NCBI GenBank assembly: GCA_039028935.1
Contig: JBCCHD010000019.1
Location: 1-64,000 of the forward strand
Length of the DNA stretch: 64,000 nt
Direction: 5' to 3'
Origin: Pseudomonadota bacterium
GTDB taxonomy: Bacteria > Pseudomonadota > Gammaproteobacteria > Steroidobacterales > SZUA-146
The position numbers and the translations under genes were made by a program. Below the pieces are notes generated by a model. It had not been told where the DNA came from. It saw nothing but the letters and a program-made list of their open reading frames with translations, and made no database searches. Numbering within the stretch: the stretch's first letter is position 1; each line of letters opens with the position of its first letter. This document shows positions 55,347-64,000 of this stretch, piece after piece.

Positions 55347-56174
55347 TCAGTGTCCGAACGTTCGCACACCAATCGCTTTAAGCCCATTGACCAGCAGATA
55401 CAGGAACAAAATGGGCAAAATGATGGTTTGTAGCACAAAGATCACAATGAGATTGATGATGTGCTCGCTCGCATTCGATAAGCGGTCTCGTAGCTGCTCA
55501 AGTTTTTCGGTCACGTTCACTCGGTCCAACGAGTCGTCGAGAAAAGTACCGATTTTTTCACGAAGGGACTGATCGGCCGGGGGTGGTGGACGGCTTTGTT
55601 CGCTAAATTCACGCACTTCGACACTCGTCGTTTCAAGCGCCTGCGTAGCAGCCTGGTGCTGCTGATCCAAAAACAGATCAAACACCATATTGGTGCCAAT
55701 GATCATAACTGGTAAGGCAAATCGAATCGCCACCGATACCAGCAACACGCGCAGTGCCACTGCCTTCCAACGACCAACGCCTGACGACCAGGTGGAGATC
55801 AACAAAAACAGGGCCGACGCCACCAAAAAGCCGGTGACCACCCACCACTTACTGATATTCAACAGAATGTTCTGCAAACCCAGCGCACTGGTCGCAACGA
55901 GCATGACGGACGAAAATCGCTCGACCAAATCATTAACCGGATCGAGTATTTGGCCAACGGAAAAATTGACGCCAACACCGGCCGGCTCAATCGCCACTTC
56001 TGTGCCCTGCGCAACAGAAATGACGCCGTTAAGCGTACGGGCCGCGGCGAATGTCACCAGCGCTCGTTGAAAGGCGTTTTCAGCCGTCTCTTTGCCAAGC
56101 GCGTCGAGATGGCCTGTGCTGGCCGCCAGCACGGTAAGCACACAAACTATAGTAAGAAGAATTTTTTGCCTCAT
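55347..56174 (-). CDS. Membrane protein with long periplasmic segment
   Basis: The 275-residue protein has a signal-like first helix, three further hydrophobic segments in the middle (about 85-165) and two at the C-terminus, with a helical segment between (about 180-230) containing PPPPADQ. The family is not recognised. ATG 56174 gives a natural start after a frame open upstream. It is first in a two-gene operon with the DUF4920-like gene, 16 bases downstream. Confidence 0.68.
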   Translation of the reverse strand: MRQKILLTIVCVLTVLAASTGHLDALGKETAENAFQRALVTFAAARTLNGVISVAQGTEVAIEPAGVGVNFSVGQILDPVNDLVERFSSVMLVATSALGLQNILLNISKWWVVTGFLVASALFLLISTWSSGVGRWKAVALRVLLVSVAIRFALPVMIIGTNMVFDLFLDQQHQAATQALETTSVEVREFSEQSRPPPPADQSLREKIGTFLDDSLDRVNVTEKLEQLRDRLSNASEHIINLIVIFVLQTIILPILFLYLLVNGLKAIGVRTFGH

Positions 56175-56259
56175 TGGCAAAGTGTAGCCTAAACCGCAGA
56201 ACGGTGTGTTCGCGCGGGTAGGATGGCTGAAATCGCGGTGATCTTCCAAACGAAACCGA

Positions 56260-56286
56260 CCCCTGCGCGTGATCAACGCGCAGGGG
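56260..56286 (-). terminator. Strong GC hairpin, possible terminator of TonB receptor
   Basis: A perfect 11-bp stem (CCCCTGCGCGT at 56260-56270 with 56276-56286) has a five-base loop. It lies about 80 bases after the stop of the receptor gene at 56367 and about 90 before the next minus-strand start. Only a broken T tract follows, so termination is plausible but not certain. Confidence 0.5.
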
Positions 56287-56366
56287 CCGAATCCTGTTCA
56301 GACGGCAAGCCGGGTTGCCGGCCCTGTTACGGCGCACTGACTAGGCCCAGTAAAGCCGTTTCGAGC

Positions 56367-58436
56367 TTAAAAACGCCAGGTGATATGGGCACGCAGTGAA
56401 CGCGATTCCATAGGGTGGTAGTGAATATCGTCTACGCCCTCGGCTGGCTCTCCGGGGAGACGGGATGTGTAGAAGTAGGTGATGTCATCGTCGGTCTCAT
56501 CAAAGAGATTGAGCACGTCGAGTCTCAAGTCCCAGTTATTGACGCGGTAGCCGACGCTCATATTAAACACGGTGGATGGATCGGATTGCACACTGTTGTC
56601 TTCGATCAGCGGTCGCTTTCCAAAATGACGCATACGCGCGCTGCCGTACCAGCCGGTTCGGGTTTGCGCCGATATACCGGCTGACACCACGCGATCGAGC
56701 GACCCTGGAATTTCGTCCCCACCGGGATCGTCTCCTTTAAATTGTGCTCGGCTTAGCGAGAGCTCGACATCCACTGTCCAGATATCGTTGAATCGATAGT
56801 AAAGCGGAATCTCGAGACCGTAGCGCCGGCTTGGACGGCTGGCTTCGGTGTTACCTGCATCGCCGACAAATAGCAGCTCGGATTCAAGCTCTAAGTACCA
56901 AAGCGACGCGGATACATTCAAACGTTGATCCAGCACCGTGCGAAACCCGATCTCTGCACCGTCCGACGCAACCAGTGGATCAACCCGTTCCGCTGGATCC
57001 CCTGTGACCGGATCCGTCACAATCGTAACCCCGCGCGCGTCGTTACTATGAAACGCGCGACCCGCACTGAAGAATGCCTCTGTGCTATCGCTGAAACCGT
57101 AAATCACGTTGAGTTTAGGGGTAATCAATAGTTCGCTATCACTCCCAGTGTTGACATCGAGGGTGCTGCGCTCTACGTCGAAGTGATAGTAATCGGCACG
57201 CAGTCCAACACTTGTGCGCCATTGTTCGTTCCACTCGGTGTTCAGATCGTAGTACGCACCCACGCTCGTTTGAGAAACGGTGTCTTGACGTACGGTGCTC
57301 AGGCGCTGGCGTTCGCTGGTACGAAACAGTCCCACTTCGTCAATGTCATCGTGACGGATCATCAACCCGACGCTTTGACTATGCCGACCTTTCCGTGGGA
57401 ATTCCCAAACCAGATCGCCGCCAAAAACCTGCCGATCATCGACCTGCTCAAACTGATCGCCATTGACCGGATCGTCCAGGAAATACGTGAAATTCGAAAA
57501 CAAGTCCAACTCGTAGTCGATCCAGTAACCTCGGGCACGCAAACTGCCGTTAGCGAAATCTTGATGCCAGCTACCCGACAAACTAAAGCGTGAGGTGTCA
57601 CCCCCCACGGTGTCGTCAATGGTGCCAAACTCATCAACCAGTCCGCTTTGCACGGCGCGCTGTGGGACCTGATCGGCCGAATCCCACTCGGCGTCGTAAG
57701 CCATGAACATGACGTTCCACTCATTCGAATCCGTTTTGCGGTGGTAGCGTGCCAGTCCGGTGTAGCGTTTCAGATCTTCCTCAACACCTACCCACGGTCC
57801 ATCAAAGAAATGCGACTGGCCGCCGATGAGCAAGTCGCCACCACCGACTTCTAGGCTGTTTGCGCCGAACAGTCGGGTATAACCGTTTTCACCGACACCG
57901 AGTTTAATCATACCGTCGTCGAGGCGATTGAAGGTGGACATGTAAGCAGCGCCGGCCGATGAGAAATCGGAAACTTCGGCGTAATACGGGCCCTTGCGAT
58001 ACTCAACGGTTCGAATGAGCTCCGGCATAATGAAGTTGAGATCGGTATAACCTTGACCATGTCCGTGGGTTGGCTTGTTGACGGGCATACCGTCAACCCA
58101 CGTGGCAAAGTCGGTGCCGTGGTCAAGATTAAAGCCACGAAGGAACATCTGATTAGATTTTCCACTGCCACTGTGCTGTGTCACGATTAGGCCGGGCACC
58201 ACCTCCAAAATCTCGCCGGTTCGTAGCCGCGGGCGCGAGTCGATCTCGACTTGCCCGACCAGGCCTTCCGACGCGGAAACCGCCGCTCCGGTCGGGTTTT
58301 GCCATCGGCCCGCTTTAATGATGATCTCATCGAGAACATCTTCGTTTTCGTGCGCCACAGCCGGCACGCCCACGGCACTGGTTACGAGCACGCACACTGC
58401 TGCATAAAGAGATTGCTTAAATGAATAAGAAGGCAC
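56367..58436 (-). CDS. TonB-dependent receptor of unknown ligand, possibly metal
   Basis: The 689-residue receptor has a signal peptide (ending PAVAHENED), TonB-box-like DEIIIKAG, a plug with RLRTGEILEVVPGLIVTQHSG, FLRGFNLDHGTDF, VDGMPVNKPTHGHGQGY and a barrel ending LRAHITWRF. The PTHGHGQG and DLNFIMPEL segments mark a receptor subfamily distinct from the two Fur-box receptors here; its ligand is not known to me, and zinc or another metal is only a guess from the His cluster. The start is GTG 58436 with GGAG six bases upstream. No Fur box is seen; a GTTACATTGTTAC direct repeat lies close upstream. Confidence 0.9.
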   Translation of the reverse strand: MPSYSFKQSLYAAVCVLVTSAVGVPAVAHENEDVLDEIIIKAGRWQNPTGAAVSASEGLVGQVEIDSRPRLRTGEILEVVPGLIVTQHSGSGKSNQMFLRGFNLDHGTDFATWVDGMPVNKPTHGHGQGYTDLNFIMPELIRTVEYRKGPYYAEVSDFSSAGAAYMSTFNRLDDGMIKLGVGENGYTRLFGANSLEVGGGDLLIGGQSHFFDGPWVGVEEDLKRYTGLARYHRKTDSNEWNVMFMAYDAEWDSADQVPQRAVQSGLVDEFGTIDDTVGGDTSRFSLSGSWHQDFANGSLRARGYWIDYELDLFSNFTYFLDDPVNGDQFEQVDDRQVFGGDLVWEFPRKGRHSQSVGLMIRHDDIDEVGLFRTSERQRLSTVRQDTVSQTSVGAYYDLNTEWNEQWRTSVGLRADYYHFDVERSTLDVNTGSDSELLITPKLNVIYGFSDSTEAFFSAGRAFHSNDARGVTIVTDPVTGDPAERVDPLVASDGAEIGFRTVLDQRLNVSASLWYLELESELLFVGDAGNTEASRPSRRYGLEIPLYYRFNDIWTVDVELSLSRAQFKGDDPGGDEIPGSLDRVVSAGISAQTRTGWYGSARMRHFGKRPLIEDNSVQSDPSTVFNMSVGYRVNNWDLRLDVLNLFDETDDDITYFYTSRLPGEPAEGVDDIHYHPMESRSLRAHITWRF

Positions 58437-59297
58437 GTTATACTCCGATACTCTTATTTTGTAACAATGTAACGAAAACTATCAGCCGATATGTAAATCG
58501 CATGTGAATTCTTGCCGCTCTTGCCCAATCTTTGCGGCGACAGGCGCCACGTGCCCCGACACGCGGATGGCCTGGCAGTGCACTTTGGTCTTCCATTACA
58601 CCGCCAACATCGCCGAATTGATGTGATTCCGCTCACATCGCCGCCATGGCCTGTTGAACTTGAGGACGCGGACGCGATTCCAAGAACACCCGCTTTGACA
58701 TGATTTAGCCTCTGCTGTCGGTGGGCATTATGTTGAGCAAACGGGAGACTCGAGACGGTACCCAGGGTCTCCGCGCTGGCGACCGTAGGGCGACGGGCAT
58801 GACAGTGGACCGCGCGGCCACAGACAATGACGACGAGGCGCTTGAGCGCGGGCACCACCGTGATAATGAAAAGCGCAATACCGAATTCGCGCATCACCGC
58901 ATCGATGGACAAACCCTTAAACACGAGTGTCGTCACGTCAATGCAGGGCTTGCCAGTGAGCACCCATCTCACTCGTTGTTGGGTCGTTCGATTCGTTCCG
59001 ACGATCCGTTGCAACGAATAGTGGCTGATCCCGTTGGACTTATCACACGTTTTATTAGACTCGGCGTTACCCCGCTCAGACGATTCAGGTGACCAGCGCT
59101 GCCCTCGCTTTAGGGTATAAATTCGATCACGAACGACATACCATAATATTCATCCATCGCGCCTTATATAATCGGTTGCATGCGCGTATTTTTGATTCGC
59201 GAGACGCCCAAGTGCAGTGGGCTGACATCCACGTCAATCGTATCGATAAGCGCGTGCTTGGAAACACCGAAAAATCAATTAATCTAGTCAGGGACTT
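58437..59297. other. Long non-coding region between TonB receptor and GspF-like gene
   Basis: No supported gene is seen in this 861-base gap. Open frames exist on both strands but lack a credible product. Near the receptor start, two GTAAC half-sites spaced by three bases (about 58461-58473) could be a regulator site. The part near 59100-59180 is AT-rich with TATAAT-like sequences and may hold the promoter of the GspF-like gene. Confidence 0.45.
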
Positions 59298-60245
59298 ATG
59301 ATTCACGAACACACTCGCTTCGACGCCATCACTCGACAGTACAGCTGGCTCCGCGAAAAAGGCCATTCTCACGTCGCCGCCATTACCCAGTTAAGCGAAA
59401 AGGGCGACTCGGAAACGCTGGCCATTTTGTCAAAAATTGAGACCATTGTTCGCAGCGAGTCATCGACCGACGAGTTCCTCGCATTGCAACTAGGCGACCT
59501 CACCCAGGTGCTTGACGCCAGTCCAGCAGCATCGGGCGATCGAGCAGCGGGCTACTTAGCCGCCCGCTCGCTGATCAGCGATCTTGATCGCATCGGCGCG
59601 ACACTACGCACGCTCCTACTGCCCCGGTTCGCTTATCTAGGCCTTGTTTGCTTTGTCGCATTGATCGTCAGCACAATTTTTGCTTCGAGCGTTCTGCCCA
59701 ATCTTCAGATTGTTTATCAGCGGTCGCCCGTTGACATTCCCGACAGCGTGATAAGCGCCATGGGGATGACGGGCTACCCGCTGATCTCGTTGCTATTGCT
59801 TGCACTTGTTGCCGGTTTGTACGGCGTGCTCCATCAAAGCACATACTCGTTGTCGACACTGCGCGATTTCGGCCGCCCGTTTCACCGAACACCAGGGCTT
59901 TCGCGAATCAACTCAGCCCTCGCGCGTATTGTGGGTGTCGGCATGATGCGAATAGGTTCACGAACCGGACTCGAACTGGAGGACTCCTATGAGCTAATGC
60001 GCCAGCGTATCAACTGGGACGACGATGACTTTAAAGACGCTCTCGACGTCGCTTGGCAAACCGATGTCATCGAAAACGAAATCGCCTATCAGCGACGTAG
60101 CGCTGAAGAAGCGCTCGATTCTGCCGTGCAGTTTTTCGTTCGTGTGGTATCCACCATACTCACCTTTTCAATTTTGATCATGATTGGTGCGATGGTCATC
60201 GACTATTATATCCCTATCTTGTATATCGGCAGATCGCTCAGCTAG
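59298..60245 (+). CDS. GspF/PilC-like secretion membrane protein
   Basis: The 315-residue protein has the topology of type II secretion/type IV pilus F proteins: a cytoplasmic helical domain (about 1-105), two membrane helices (about 110-132 and 158-178), a second cytoplasmic helical domain (about 185-280) and a terminal helix (about 283-305). It is shorter than most GspF proteins, and the first domain is diverged. It lies 18 bases before a pilin gene, supporting the assignment. No ATPase, secretin or prepilin peptidase is nearby. ATG 59298 follows CAGGGACTT. Confidence 0.78.
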   Translation: MIHEHTRFDAITRQYSWLREKGHSHVAAITQLSEKGDSETLAILSKIETIVRSESSTDEFLALQLGDLTQVLDASPAASGDRAAGYLAARSLISDLDRIGATLRTLLLPRFAYLGLVCFVALIVSTIFASSVLPNLQIVYQRSPVDIPDSVISAMGMTGYPLISLLLLALVAGLYGVLHQSTYSLSTLRDFGRPFHRTPGLSRINSALARIVGVGMMRIGSRTGLELEDSYELMRQRINWDDDDFKDALDVAWQTDVIENEIAYQRRSAEEALDSAVQFFVRVVSTILTFSILIMIGAMVIDYYIPILYIGRSLS

Positions 60246-60263
60246 GCAAATAAGGAGTTCGAC

Positions 60264-60737
60264 ATGAAGAACAAAGGCTTTTCCCTCATAGAATTGATGG
60301 TTGTCGTTGCCATTTTGGGCATTCTGTCCAGTTACGTTTTGCCCGAACTCTCCGGTCGAATCGTCTCAAAACAGGTGGGCGAAGGCATCGGATTAAGCAC
60401 TGCGTATCAGGAGACAATCGTCGACTATTACAAAACAAACGGTCGATTTCCGCCCGACAACTCGGCGCTTGGTATCCCGCCGCCAGACAAAATCATTGGC
60501 AACTACACGACCAAGCTCGCGATTGAAAACGGTGCCATTCACATTACGTTTGGCAACCACGTCCACAAAGCACTTGCGAGTAAGGTGTTGTCGCTGCGAC
60601 CCTTGACGGTCCCAAGCAGCCCGAAAAGCCCGATCAGTTGGACGTGCGGCTATCGCGAGGCGCCGAATGGCATGCAACCCAATGGCGAGAACAAAACGAA
60701 CACCATTCGACATATGACACCTCTGCACTGTCTGTAG
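60264..60737 (+). CDS. Type IV pilin/pseudopilin-like protein
   Basis: The 157-residue protein has a class III signal: short leader MKNKG, then FSLIELMVVVAILGIL with the Phe+1 and Glu+5 of type IV prepilins, cleaved after Gly5. The globular part has two late Cys residues (WTCGY and LHCL) that could form the pilin disulfide loop. ATG 60264 has AAGGAG upstream. The gene follows the GspF-like gene directly. It could be a minor pilin, a competence pilin or a pseudopilin; sequence alone does not decide. Confidence 0.87.
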   Translation: MKNKGFSLIELMVVVAILGILSSYVLPELSGRIVSKQVGEGIGLSTAYQETIVDYYKTNGRFPPDNSALGIPPPDKIIGNYTTKLAIENGAIHITFGNHVHKALASKVLSLRPLTVPSSPKSPISWTCGYREAPNGMQPNGENKTNTIRHMTPLHCL

Positions 60738-60881
60738 TGGCGGTGCAGCAATCGCGGACTTGTCCTAGGCTCACTCTAGGCGCAGAACGCGGTGTAATGA
60801 TCTGAGTACTCATGTCGCGTTACGATCTCGTTTGGTCACCAACATCTGGTCACCAACATCGATACGGCTTGGAAAAGACCA

Positions 60882-61349
60882 TCAGGCGTGTGATGTCACC
60901 ACCTTGGTGCCTGACAGGATATCGTGCCAGCAACGCTTATTCTGACTAAAGAAAATGGACAGACACTCACAGGGAATCAATCGGCAGACCGTGCGAATGA
61001 TGCTCTGACGCCAATCAATCGACCCACCCTGTTCATTGACCACGCGAGTACCACTCATCATTTTTCCGACTGTTACGCCAAAGCGACGTTCGCAAACAGC
61101 GTAATAAAGCAGCAAGTTCAAACCGAATAACCACTCGAATGGCACAATATCGAGCACTTCGAAATACGTATAGTGCGGCAGCTCCATCCACAGCACGACC
61201 ATCACAATAAAGACGAACGCGGAACTGGCAATAAGAACGAAGACCACGTCGACCAAAAAGTTGGTCAGTCGGCACCAGAGTCCAGCATCGAGCATCAATC
61301 GGTATCGATCAGCGACAGGACTCTGGGTTGCGGCGTAGGGATTCTGCAT
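60882..61349 (-). CDS. RDD family membrane protein
   Basis: The protein of about 155 residues shows the RDD pattern: RLTNFLVDVVFVLIA with Arg and Asp in the first helix, a second helix pair, VTVGKMMSGTRVV after it and a final RCWHDILSGTKVV. RDD proteins are small inner-membrane proteins with possible transport roles. ATG 61349 is preferred on spacing; GTG 61361 and ATG 61355 are in frame. Single gene; role unknown. Confidence 0.85.
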   Translation of the reverse strand: MQNPYAATQSPVADRYRLMLDAGLWCRLTNFLVDVVFVLIASSAFVFIVMVVLWMELPHYTYFEVLDIVPFEWLFGLNLLLYYAVCERRFGVTVGKMMSGTRVVNEQGGSIDWRQSIIRTVCRLIPCECLSIFFSQNKRCWHDILSGTKVVTSHA

Positions 61350-61489
61350 GGGCATTCTCACTCGCCAATCAACCGTCGCATGGCGGCAGAGAAAGGCGTA
61401 CTGATGGTTTACGCGCGCCTAAGCGGATCATTGATATCAACCACCAGCAACGAACTAAAAGTCACGAGCGCATCGCCACGAATCGGCGG

Positions 61490-63082
61490 TCAATCCGTCG
61501 AATCTGCCTGTCTATCGGCCCAAAATGAGGCGTTCTTGATGCCCAGTCGCTCAGGGTCGAACGTGTACTGACTCACGCCGGCACGCCGCTGTTGTTCGTA
61601 ATCCTGGAGCGCCTTAACGGCCGGTCGACTCAGCGCAAACAGAATGAGAATGGCAACCACGTTGAGCCACGCCATCAGTCCAACACCCAGGTCGCCCAAC
61701 GCCCAGGCCAAATCGGCGGTGCGCACCGTTCCGTAGAACACTGCGCCGATGAGTACGATTTTGAGCACCAGTAACTCACCCGGAATTTTGAGTGTACGGC
61801 GAATATAGGCCACATTGGTTTCGGCGATATAGTAATAGGCCAATAAGGTAGTGAACGCAAAGAAGAACAACGCGACGGCAATAAATGGTTTGCCAAAGCC
61901 TGCGAACATGCTGTCAACAGCAAACTGCGTAAACGCCGGACTGCTTGCTGCCAAACCGGCCGATAGGTTTTGCACTAAAAACCCACCTTCGGGGTTATGC
62001 ACGTTGTAGGCGCCGGTAATGAGAATCATCAGCGCAGTTGCGGTACAGACGAGCAAGGTATCGATATACACCGAAAAGGCCTGAACGAGGCCCTGTTGCG
62101 CCGGATGCGCCACTTCCGATGCCGCCGCGGCGTGTGGTCCCGTGCCCTGCCCGGCCTCATTCGAATACACACCGCGTTTCACGCCCCAACCGATGGCGGC
62201 CCCAAGACCCGCCATCGGTGTAAACGCATCGCCGACAATCATACCAAGAATGGCCGGCACCTGACTGACGTTCAGCGCCACAATAATGATCGCCGTTACA
62301 ATATAGGCCAGCGCCATAAAGGGCACCACGTATTGTGTGACCGTGGCAATTCGCTTAACGCCGCCAAAGATAATAATGCCCAACAACGCACAAATAACGC
62401 CGCCCGTAACGACTTTGATAACGCTGAATTCACCCGCAAACGTATTCATGGTTTGCCCCGACCCAAACGCAACATCCATCGCATTGCCGATCGCATTAGA
62501 CTGCACGCCGGGCAACAACACGCCGCACGAAAAGATGGTCACGATGGCGAAAATCCACGCGTACCACTTTTGGCCCATTGCTTTTTCAATGTAGTAGGCT
62601 GGACCGCCACGATACTGCCCGTCATCTTCTTCTTTATAGATTTGACCCAAGGTCGATTCGATATAGGCCGTGGCGGCACCTAAAAACGCCACCACCCACA
62701 TCCAAAAAACCGCCCCAGGCCCGCCAAAGCCGATCGCCGCCGCGACACCGGCAATGTTGCCTGTGCCTACTCGTCCTGACAGAGATACCGCCAGGGCTTG
62801 AAATGATGAAATACCGGTATCCGAACTCTTGCTGTGAAACAGGAGGCGAATCATTTCGCCGAACAATCTCACCTGCACGAAACGCGTGATGACCGAAAAA
62901 AACAAACCTGCGCCAAGCAGCAGGTAGACGAGGGCTGGACTCCAGACGAGGCTGCTTAATGTATCGATGATCGACTCCCCAATTACGTAGGACGGGCGAC
63001 GGGCCCACCGCTCTAAAGTAAGGCGTCTGATTATACGGAAATTTTTTCTTGAGGCTGAACGACAACGTTTTACGAAGCCCAT
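61490..63082 (-). CDS. Sodium:alanine/glycine symporter, AGCS family
   Basis: The protein is an AGCS (AlsT/DagA-type) Na+:amino acid symporter. It has about 11 helices and the family signatures GNIAGVAAAIGFGGPGAVFWMW near the N-terminus and GWGVKRGVYSNEAGQGTGPHAAA in the middle. It imports alanine or glycine. Between ATG 63082 and the first family-conserved residues there is no ATG, GTG or TTG, and a TATAAT box sits inside that stretch, so the true start may be a rare ATC at 62968, where GGGGAG lies six bases upstream and the N-terminus (IDTLSSLVWSP) aligns with the usual MDAL. The upstream ATG is given as the conservative limit. Confidence 0.87.
   Translation of the reverse strand: MGFVKRCRSASRKNFRIIRRLTLERWARRPSYVIGESIIDTLSSLVWSPALVYLLLGAGLFFSVITRFVQVRLFGEMIRLLFHSKSSDTGISSFQALAVSLSGRVGTGNIAGVAAAIGFGGPGAVFWMWVVAFLGAATAYIESTLGQIYKEEDDGQYRGGPAYYIEKAMGQKWYAWIFAIVTIFSCGVLLPGVQSNAIGNAMDVAFGSGQTMNTFAGEFSVIKVVTGGVICALLGIIIFGGVKRIATVTQYVVPFMALAYIVTAIIIVALNVSQVPAILGMIVGDAFTPMAGLGAAIGWGVKRGVYSNEAGQGTGPHAAAASEVAHPAQQGLVQAFSVYIDTLLVCTATALMILITGAYNVHNPEGGFLVQNLSAGLAASSPAFTQFAVDSMFAGFGKPFIAVALFFFAFTTLLAYYYIAETNVAYIRRTLKIPGELLVLKIVLIGAVFYGTVRTADLAWALGDLGVGLMAWLNVVAILILFALSRPAVKALQDYEQQRRAGVSQYTFDPERLGIKNASFWADRQADSTD
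63030..63035 (-). promoter_or_regulatory. Consensus -10 box within symporter 5' region
   Basis: TATAAT on the minus strand, with a weak TTCAGC -35 candidate 18 bases upstream. It lies downstream of the ATG at 63082 but upstream of the conserved symporter N-terminus, arguing for a later translation start. Confidence 0.5.
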
Positions 63083-63277
63083 CACTGCGCCATACCGTCA
63101 CCGGACCACGCTGATACTCAATCTTTTTACGCCAGCATGAGGCTATCCGAATCCCTTTGTCGCTCGTTTGGATAGAGCACAGCAATTTTCAGTGCGAGGA
63201 AGGAAGCGATCTCACCATAAATAGTTGATTTTCATCGAGATCGCTCCAAATGACCAGGGAACCATGAGGGCAAAACA

Positions 63278-64000
63278 ATGACACACACGCAACGACACTC
63301 TATTGGCCTGCTGGCCATATTGACCGCCTTAGGGGGCTGGTCAACGGCAGCGATAGCCGAAACGGTCATCGGCGAAGATGGGCTCACCTATCAAGTCGAA
63401 TCGACTCAACCAAAACAAGGGCTGGACAAAATTGCGCCGAGCCTGCGCCTTGCGGGCGACAATGACACAATCGATGTGATCATTTACATGGCACGCCCCG
63501 CACCGGAAGCAGGCAAACCTGATCCGGTTGAACAAACCAAAGCTCAGCACCGCGCCATTATCGACAGCATCGGTGAACAGATGCGCAGCATCCGACGCGC
63601 GGATTGGCCAAGCAAATCACTGACCGAAGATGAAGAAAAAGAATACATGCGGTCAATTGCAAACAAGCCGATGGCCGCCGCCAAGCAAGCGCAGCTCGAC
63701 ACGCTCAAGCGCCAACTCGACGAAGCCCGTACCGTCATGCACAAAGCGGTGAGTGATGCGATCGTGGCCGCCGGCAGTAGCGAACGCGCCGCGATGCGCA
63801 ACAATATCCAAAGCGCGGGCGGCACCGTGACATCGGAAGTGCCACTCGTACACGCGTTGGGCGCTTCGATTAAAGCAAGCATGCTGCAGTCGTTAGCGTT
63901 CGATAACCGGGTGATTGAAATTCTGCCCAACCGACCTGCCGATTATGAGCTAGAGGTCAGCACGGCGGCTGTGGGTTTCCCGACCTACCACAATGCGGGT
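63278..64000 (+). CDS. Probable secreted subtilase, N-terminal part (cut by window end)
   Basis: An open frame from ATG 63278 runs 241 codons to the window end. It has a signal peptide (about 1-28, ending AIAET), then a helical, charged region with a coiled-coil stretch (about 90-160), and an I9/propeptide-like segment (VPLVHALGASIKASMLQSLAFDNRVIEILPNRP) leading to EVSTAAVGFPTYHNAG. The last segment resembles the linker just before the catalytic Asp motif of S8 proteases, but no catalytic residue is inside the window. The call is therefore inference from layout. Confidence 0.6.
   Translation, partial: MTHTQRHSIGLLAILTALGGWSTAAIAETVIGEDGLTYQVESTQPKQGLDKIAPSLRLAGDNDTIDVIIYMARPAPEAGKPDPVEQTKAQHRAIIDSIGEQMRSIRRADWPSKSLTEDEEKEYMRSIANKPMAAAKQAQLDTLKRQLDEARTVMHKAVSDAIVAAGSSERAAMRNNIQSAGGTVTSEVPLVHALGASIKASMLQSLAFDNRVIEILPNRPADYELEVSTAAVGFPTYHNAG

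Noticed and set aside
58454..59014. Minus-strand open frame of 186 codons between receptor and GspF-like gene
   Set aside because: Unnatural composition, no domain, no ribosome binding site, and it runs over the probable receptor promoter.
58721..59092. Plus-strand open frame in the same gap
   Set aside because: Low-complexity charged product, overlaps the minus-strand frame, no start signal.
59089..59301. Plus-strand 70-codon frame overlapping the GspF-like start by ATGA
   Set aside because: The overlap is suggestive, but the frame crosses an AT-rich promoter-like stretch and the product resembles nothing.
63086..63277. Possible glycine riboswitch before the alanine symporter
   Set aside because: None of the conserved glycine-aptamer core elements could be found by eye in this leader.

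Overview
The window reads as a stretch of chromosome from a free-living, probably marine or environmental gammaproteobacterium. The pointers are GC-rich coding sequence, TonB-dependent receptors preceded by classic Fur boxes, a type II secretion F-like protein with a pseudopilin, Gram-negative lipoproteins, and many exported hydrolases with thrombospondin type 3 plus dockerin-like tails. I cannot name genus or species. No rRNA, tRNA, CRISPR array, transposase or phage gene was seen.

Layout. 1-6.4 kb: exported or envelope proteins (fasciclin domain, PQQ-type sugar dehydrogenase, metzincin-like protease, M14 peptidase). 6.7-8.2 kb: an AmgK-like sugar kinase overlapping a free-standing RapZ C-terminal-like domain. 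8.1-11.7 kb: small membrane proteins, a lipoprotein plus DUF2235 hydrolase pair, and a hotdog-fold protein. 11.8-18.5 kb: secreted degradative proteins (GH16 glucanase, large subtilase, ThuA-like protein). 18.8-22.8 kb: ketopantoate reductase-like protein, lipoprotein hydrolase, aconitase X. 23.0-27.7 kb: a Fur-box TonB receptor coupled to an Asp-Pro stalk protein, divergent from a secreted dockerin-like protein.

27.7-35.3 kb is the most unusual region. It holds two paralogous peptides of about 102 residues, each behind the same ribosome binding site. They are followed by a SagB/nitroreductase-type 'peptide maturation' dehydrogenase, then a FeeM-like N-acyltransferase translationally coupled to a haem-oxygenase-like diiron protein. 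Upstream lie an ECF-like sigma factor, a coupled membrane protein, and a divergent CadC-like winged-helix/TPR membrane regulator. I read this as a ribosomally made, modified-peptide locus of uncommon composition. The function is inferred.

35.6-37.5 kb is a visibly AT-richer pair of unknown genes. 37.6-41.8 kb holds a DUF4386 membrane protein, a large HExxH secreted protein and its coiled-coil neighbour. 42-47.5 kb is an iron block: ferredoxin-NADP reductase, DUF3649-PepSY-DUF3325 operon and a divergent TonB receptor, with Fur boxes. 47.6-56.2 kb: M23 peptidase with dockerin-like tail, two SnoaL-like proteins, a kinase/WD40/LamG giant, and a DUF4920-like protein plus membrane protein. 56.4-64 kb: a third TonB receptor, a GspF-like/pilin pair, an RDD protein, a sodium:alanine symporter with a puzzling start, and the first part of a probable subtilase cut by the window end.

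Four exported proteins from different operons (13.3, 17.5, 26.6 and 47.6 kb) end in the same module, closing with a Pro-Gly-Pro-Ser motif. This suggests a shared surface-display or secretion route.
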